A DNA stretch of 50,146 nucleotides from Pseudomonadota bacterium. Its GTDB lineage: Bacteria; Pseudomonadota; Alphaproteobacteria; Rhizobiales; Xanthobacteraceae. The first letter of the stretch is position 1, and every line of letters begins with the position of its first letter. Position numbers and translations under genes: made by a program. The notes below the pieces were generated by a model. That model did not search any database. It worked only from the letters and a program-made list of their open reading frames with translations, and was not told the DNA's origin. Below, piece by piece: positions 46,921 to 50,146 of this stretch. The stretch covers positions 1 through 50,146 of the forward strand of contig JAEYAU010000215.1 in assembly GCA_023404705.1 (NCBI GenBank), written 5' to 3'.

Positions 46921-49325
46921 AGTTCACTCTTTCCTGGCTGAAGGATCATCTCGACACGGTGGAGCCGGTCGAGAAGCTCGCCGAGAAGCTCACGATGATC
47001 GGCCTCGAGGTCGAGAGCATCGAGGACAAGGCGAAGGCGCTCGGCGCCTTCACGATCGCGCGGGTGATCAAGGCCGAGCAGCATCCGAATGCGGACCGCT
47101 TGCGCGTCTGCATCGTCGAGACCGGCAAGGGCGATCCCGTGCAGGTCGTCTGCGGCGCGCCGAACGCGCGCACCGGCATGACCAGCGTGTTCTCGCCGCC
47201 CGGCACGTTCATTCCGGGCAAGAACATCACGCTGGGCGTCGGCAAGATCCGCGGCGTCGAGAGCCACGGCATGCTGGTCTCGGAGGCCGAGATGCAGCTC
47301 TCGGACGACCACGAGGGCATCATCGATCTGCCGGCCGATGCGCCGCTCGGCGAGTCCTATGCCAAGTGGGCGGGCCTCGATGATCCGGTGATCGACGTCG
47401 CGCTCACGACCAACCGGCCGGACTGCACCAGCATCCACGGCATCGCGCGCGACCTCGCGGCCGCCGACATGGGACGGCTCATCGAGAAGCAGATGAAGCC
47501 CGTGAAGGGCGAATTCCCCTGCCCCGTGAAGGTCAACATCGAGTCGCCCGATCTCTGCCCGGCCTTCGCGCTGCGCCTGGTGCGCGGCGCGAAGAACGGC
47601 CCGAGCCCCGAGTGGCTGCAGCGGCGCCTCACCGCGATCGGGCTGCGGCCGATCAATGCGCTGGTCGATATCACGAACTTCTTCACCTACGACCGCGGCC
47701 GGCCGCTGCACGTGTTCGACGCCGGCAAGGTGCACGGCGATCTCACGGTGCGCCGCGGACGCGAGGGCGAGTCGCTGCTCGCGCTCGACGGCAAGACCTA
47801 TCCGCTCGACCCGTCGATCTGCGTGATCGCGGACCAGAAGGCGGTCGAGTCGCTCGCCGGAATCATGGGCGGCGAGGAGACGGGCTGCTCGGAGACCACC
47901 ACCGACGTGCTGATCGAGTCGGCGCTCTGGGACCCGCGCAATATTGCGCAGACCGGACGGAAGCTCGGCATCAACTCGGATGCGCGCTATCGCTTCGAGC
48001 GCGGCGTCGATCCGAACTTCACGGTGCCGGGCCTCGAGCTCGCGACGGCGATGGTGCTGGAGCTGTGCGGCGGCACGGCGTCCGAGATCATCGTCGCGGG
48101 CAATCCGCATGCCGAGGATCGCGTGATCGACTTCCCGGTGAACGAGGTGAAGCGTCTCGCCGGCCTCGACGTGCCGCTTCCCGAGATGCGGCGCGTGCTC
48201 GGCCACCTCGGCTTCTTCGTCGCGGGCCAGGGCGACAGCGTGAAGATCGCGGTGCCATCGTGGCGGCCCGACGTGGAAGGCAAGGCCGACATCGTCGAGG
48301 AAGTCGTGCGCATCGTCGGCGTCGACCGCGTGCCGCACACGCCGTTCGAGCGCGACGACACGGCGCGCAAGCCGGTGCTGACCACTCTGCAGACGCGCAC
48401 CCGCAAGGCGAAACGCGCGCTCGCGGTGCGCGGCATGGTCGAGGCCGTCACCTGGTCGTTCATCTCGAAATCGCAGGCCGAGCTGTTCGGCGGCGGGCAG
48501 TCCGAGCTCGCGCTCGCCAACCCGATCGCGACCGACCTCTCGGACATGCGGCCGAGCCTGATCCCAGGCCTCGTCGCCAATGCGCAGCGCAATGTCGATC
48601 GCGGCTATCCGGACGTGGCGCTGTTCGAGGTCGGCCAGATCTTCCGCGGCGACAAGCCGGAAGATCAGTTCACGGCCGCGGCCGGCGTGCGCCGCGGCCT
48701 CGCGCGCGCATCGGGCCTCGGCCGGCACTGGTCGAACGGCGGCGGCGAGGCGGACGTGTATGACGTAAAGGGCGATGTGCTGGCCGCGCTCGCGGCGGTC
48801 GGCGCGCCGATGGCGGCGCTGCAGATCGTCCCGGGCGGGCCCGCTTGGTTTCATCCGGGGCGCTCGGGCACGATCCAGATCGGGCCGCAGAACGTGCTCG
48901 GCCATTTCGGCGAGCTGCATCCGCGCGCGCTTGAAGGCCTCGACACGCAAGGCCCGGTGCTCGCCTTCGAGGTGATCCTCGAGCGCATCCCGGAGCCGAA
49001 GGCGAAGGCGACGCGCGCCAAGCCGGTGCTCGATCTCTCGCCGTTCCAGCCGATCTCGCGCGATTTCGCTTTCGTGGTGGACCGCGCCGTGAAGGCCGGC
49101 GACATCGTGCGCGCGGCGCAGAACGCCGACAAGAAGCTGATCACCGGCGTGACGGTGTTCGACGTTTACGAGGGCAAGGGCATCGATCCGGACAAGAAGT
49201 CGATCGCGATCGCGGTGACGCTGCAGCCGCGCGAGAAGACGATGACCGACGAGGAGATCGAGGCGGTCGCCGCGAAGGTGGTGGCCGAGGTCAGCAAGCG
49301 CACGGGCGGGACGCTGCGGGGTTGA
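46917..49325 (+). CDS. pheT: Phenylalanine-tRNA ligase beta subunit
   Basis: An 802-residue subunit that binds tRNA and edits mischarged Tyr-tRNA. Domains in order: the B1 OB-fold tRNA-binding domain (about 39-150, with KAEQHPNADRLRVC), the B3/B4 editing region with DSRYRFERG-like DARYRFERGVDPNF, the B5 domain (about 400-475, LPEMRRVLGHLGFFVAGQGD), the synthetase-like core, and the FDX-ACB anticodon-binding domain at the C-terminus (FQPISRDFAFVVD). The ATG overlaps the DUF559 stop, so translation may now depend on that gene. Confidence 0.98.
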   Translation: MKFTLSWLKDHLDTVEPVEKLAEKLTMIGLEVESIEDKAKALGAFTIARVIKAEQHPNADRLRVCIVETGKGDPVQVVCGAPNARTGMTSVFSPPGTFIPGKNITLGVGKIRGVESHGMLVSEAEMQLSDDHEGIIDLPADAPLGESYAKWAGLDDPVIDVALTTNRPDCTSIHGIARDLAAADMGRLIEKQMKPVKGEFPCPVKVNIESPDLCPAFALRLVRGAKNGPSPEWLQRRLTAIGLRPINALVDITNFFTYDRGRPLHVFDAGKVHGDLTVRRGREGESLLALDGKTYPLDPSICVIADQKAVESLAGIMGGEETGCSETTTDVLIESALWDPRNIAQTGRKLGINSDARYRFERGVDPNFTVPGLELATAMVLELCGGTASEIIVAGNPHAEDRVIDFPVNEVKRLAGLDVPLPEMRRVLGHLGFFVAGQGDSVKIAVPSWRPDVEGKADIVEEVVRIVGVDRVPHTPFERDDTARKPVLTTLQTRTRKAKRALAVRGMVEAVTWSFISKSQAELFGGGQSELALANPIATDLSDMRPSLIPGLVANAQRNVDRGYPDVALFEVGQIFRGDKPEDQFTAAAGVRRGLARASGLGRHWSNGGGEADVYDVKGDVLAALAAVGAPMAALQIVPGGPAWFHPGRSGTIQIGPQNVLGHFGELHPRALEGLDTQGPVLAFEVILERIPEPKAKATRAKPVLDLSPFQPISRDFAFVVDRAVKAGDIVRAAQNADKKLITGVTVFDVYEGKGIDPDKKSIAIAVTLQPREKTMTDEEIEAVAAKVVAEVSKRTGGTLRG

Positions 49326-49327
49326 TC

Positions 49328-49414
49328 CGTAGGGCGCAATAGCCCCGCAGGGTCGTATTGCGCCGACGCCGGCTCAGCTGGCGCAATACGCGCTTCGCGC
49401 TATTGCGCCCTACG
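49328..49414. repeat. BIME-like double palindrome
   Basis: CGTAGGGCGCAATAGC (49328-49343) and its exact reverse complement at 49399-49414 form a 16-bp dyad. Inside, CGTATTGCGCC (49354-49364) and GGCGCAATACG (49380-49390) form a second one. Each half can also fold alone. It fills the gap between pheT and the PP-loop gene, whose stop codon lies within it. Confidence 0.85.
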
Positions 49415-50078
49415 AAGCGAGAATGTCCGCATACGCAAACCCGTCGCGCTCGACGGTGTGGCCGATGCGCGTCGCGATGCGGCGCGAGAACATCGGGCCC
49501 GCGACCACGCAGGAGTGGAATTCTCCGTTCTCTCCGCACGGGTCGACTTCAGCCGGCAGCTCATCCAGCAGCGCGCCATCGAAGCGGCGGCCCGCGAAGC
49601 GCGCCGGCAGACGCTTGAGATCGACGGTCGCGAGATAAGTCTCCAGCCCGCCCGCGATCATGTCGCGCGCAAGCGCGAGCGTGGGCTGCTGCCAGAGCGG
49701 GAAGACGCCCGTCATGCCGACTTGCGCAAGACGCTGCTCGCGATAGGCGCGCACGTCCTCGAGGAAGAGATCGCCGAAGATCACGTGGGTGACGCCCAGG
49801 CGCTTTGCCTCGGCGAGCGCGTTCGCCATGGCATGCTCGTAGACCTCGTTCGGGCATGGGAAGGGAATGTGCACGATGATCGGCGCGAGCCCCGCGGCCG
49901 CGAGCTGTGCGCGCAAGACCTCCTCCCGCACGCCATGCATGCTCACGCGCACGAAAGTCTCGGTGACAGTCGTGAGCGCGCCGACGATCTCGTAGGTGCC
50001 GGCCTTGCGCACCTCGTGCAGCGCCCAGGCCGAGTCCTTGCCGCTCGACCACGCGATCAGGGCTTTGGGTGGAGTCAT
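49410..50078 (-). CDS. PP-loop ATPase, diphthamide synthase-like family
   Basis: A 222-residue adenine-nucleotide alpha-hydrolase-fold protein related to Dph6 and archaeal MJ0570. The PP-loop SSGKDSAW is at residues 7-14, and the distinctive DPCGENGEFHS motif is near the C-terminus. Eukaryotic Dph6 makes diphthamide on EF-2, which bacteria lack, so the bacterial substrate is unknown. The ATG at 50078 (MTPPKALIAWS) was chosen; a GTG four codons earlier is in the same frame. The stop codon falls inside a palindromic element. Confidence 0.85.
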   Translation of the reverse strand: MTPPKALIAWSSGKDSAWALHEVRKAGTYEIVGALTTVTETFVRVSMHGVREEVLRAQLAAAGLAPIIVHIPFPCPNEVYEHAMANALAEAKRLGVTHVIFGDLFLEDVRAYREQRLAQVGMTGVFPLWQQPTLALARDMIAGGLETYLATVDLKRLPARFAGRRFDGALLDELPAEVDPCGENGEFHSCVVAGPMFSRRIATRIGHTVERDGFAYADILAS

Positions 50079-50104
50079 GTGAGCGGCCACAGACTGTGCG
50101 CGCT

Positions 50105-50146
50105 CTCTCCCCCGCTTGCGGGGGAGAGTTGGAGAGGGGGCTCTTG
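50105..50146 (+). repeat. Palindromic repeat, copy C (window end)
   Basis: Core arms CTCTCCCCCG / CGGGGGAGAG around CTTG (50105-50128) and an 18-base tail ending CTCTTG at the last base of the window. It is a full-length copy of the element found in inverted form inside the DUF559 gene. Confidence 0.9.

Noticed and set aside
46767..48950. 727-codon open frame on the minus strand
   Set aside because: Antisense to pheT, with the same artefact composition.

Overview
The window is a stretch of chromosome from a high-GC alphaproteobacterium, most likely of the order Hyphomicrobiales (Bradyrhizobium/Rhodopseudomonas/Rhodoplanes-like). The evidence is the conserved order aroA-cmk-rpsA ... sppA-ihfB-lapA ... 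trpF-trpB-trpA-accD-folC, the lptC-lptA-lptB-rpoN-hpf-ptsN run, an Hsp20 gene followed by a DUF1150 gene behind an RpoH-type promoter, a TIGR02300/FYDLN-family gene, and several GC-rich interspersed palindromes. Almost all the DNA is chromosomal core. There is no phage, transposase, plasmid function or CRISPR array.

Layout. 48-12395 (all minus): aroA, cmk, rpsA, sppA, ihfB, a LapA-domain gene, an ornithine cyclodeaminase-family gene, trpF-trpB-(78-aa gene)-trpA, accD, folC. This block covers aromatic amino acid, folate and fatty-acid precursors, plus translation. 12608-16194 (plus): FYDLN-family gene, tRNA-Ala(GGC), a TPR-methyltransferase fusion and a stand-alone methyltransferase. 16207-18757 (minus): three coupled genes for exported proteins, two of them TPR proteins. 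18857-20879 (minus): a mandelate-racemase-like enzyme and a ketopantoate reductase-like enzyme. 20925-23258 (plus): an orphan UgpB-like binding protein, then hsp20-DUF1150 behind a sigma-32 promoter and a ROSE-type RNA thermometer. 23408-28970 (minus): ptsN, hpf, rpoN, lptB, lptA, lptC. 29164-31381 (minus): ribonuclease D, an exported pentapeptide-repeat-rich protein, an AT-rich gap, tRNA-Leu(CAG). 31510-43564: mixed housekeeping and accessory genes (NDUFA9-like, alpha-hydroxy-acid oxidase, uppP, GST, queG, L,D-transpeptidase, a DUF3885-like/Asp-Glu-racemase-fold pair, an SDR epimerase, an alpha/beta hydrolase, two paralogous GT4 glycosyltransferases). 43752-49325 (plus): infC (AUU start), rpmI, rplT, pheS, a DUF559 gene, pheT. 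49410-50078 (minus): a PP-loop ATPase of the diphthamide synthase-like family.

Most noteworthy: the heat-shock control region before hsp20; the DUF559 nuclease-fold gene lodged between pheS and pheT and bracketed by inverted palindromic repeats whose third copy ends the window; a 78-residue gene of unknown function translationally locked between trpB and trpA; a cluster of exported TPR proteins sharing a C-terminal cysteine-pair tail; a mandelate-racemase homologue whose second catalytic lysine is arginine; and an Asp/Glu-racemase-fold enzyme with only one of the two usual cysteines. No single locus is clearly a new defence or mobile system. The DUF559/palindrome unit and the exported TPR cassette are the best candidates for something undescribed.
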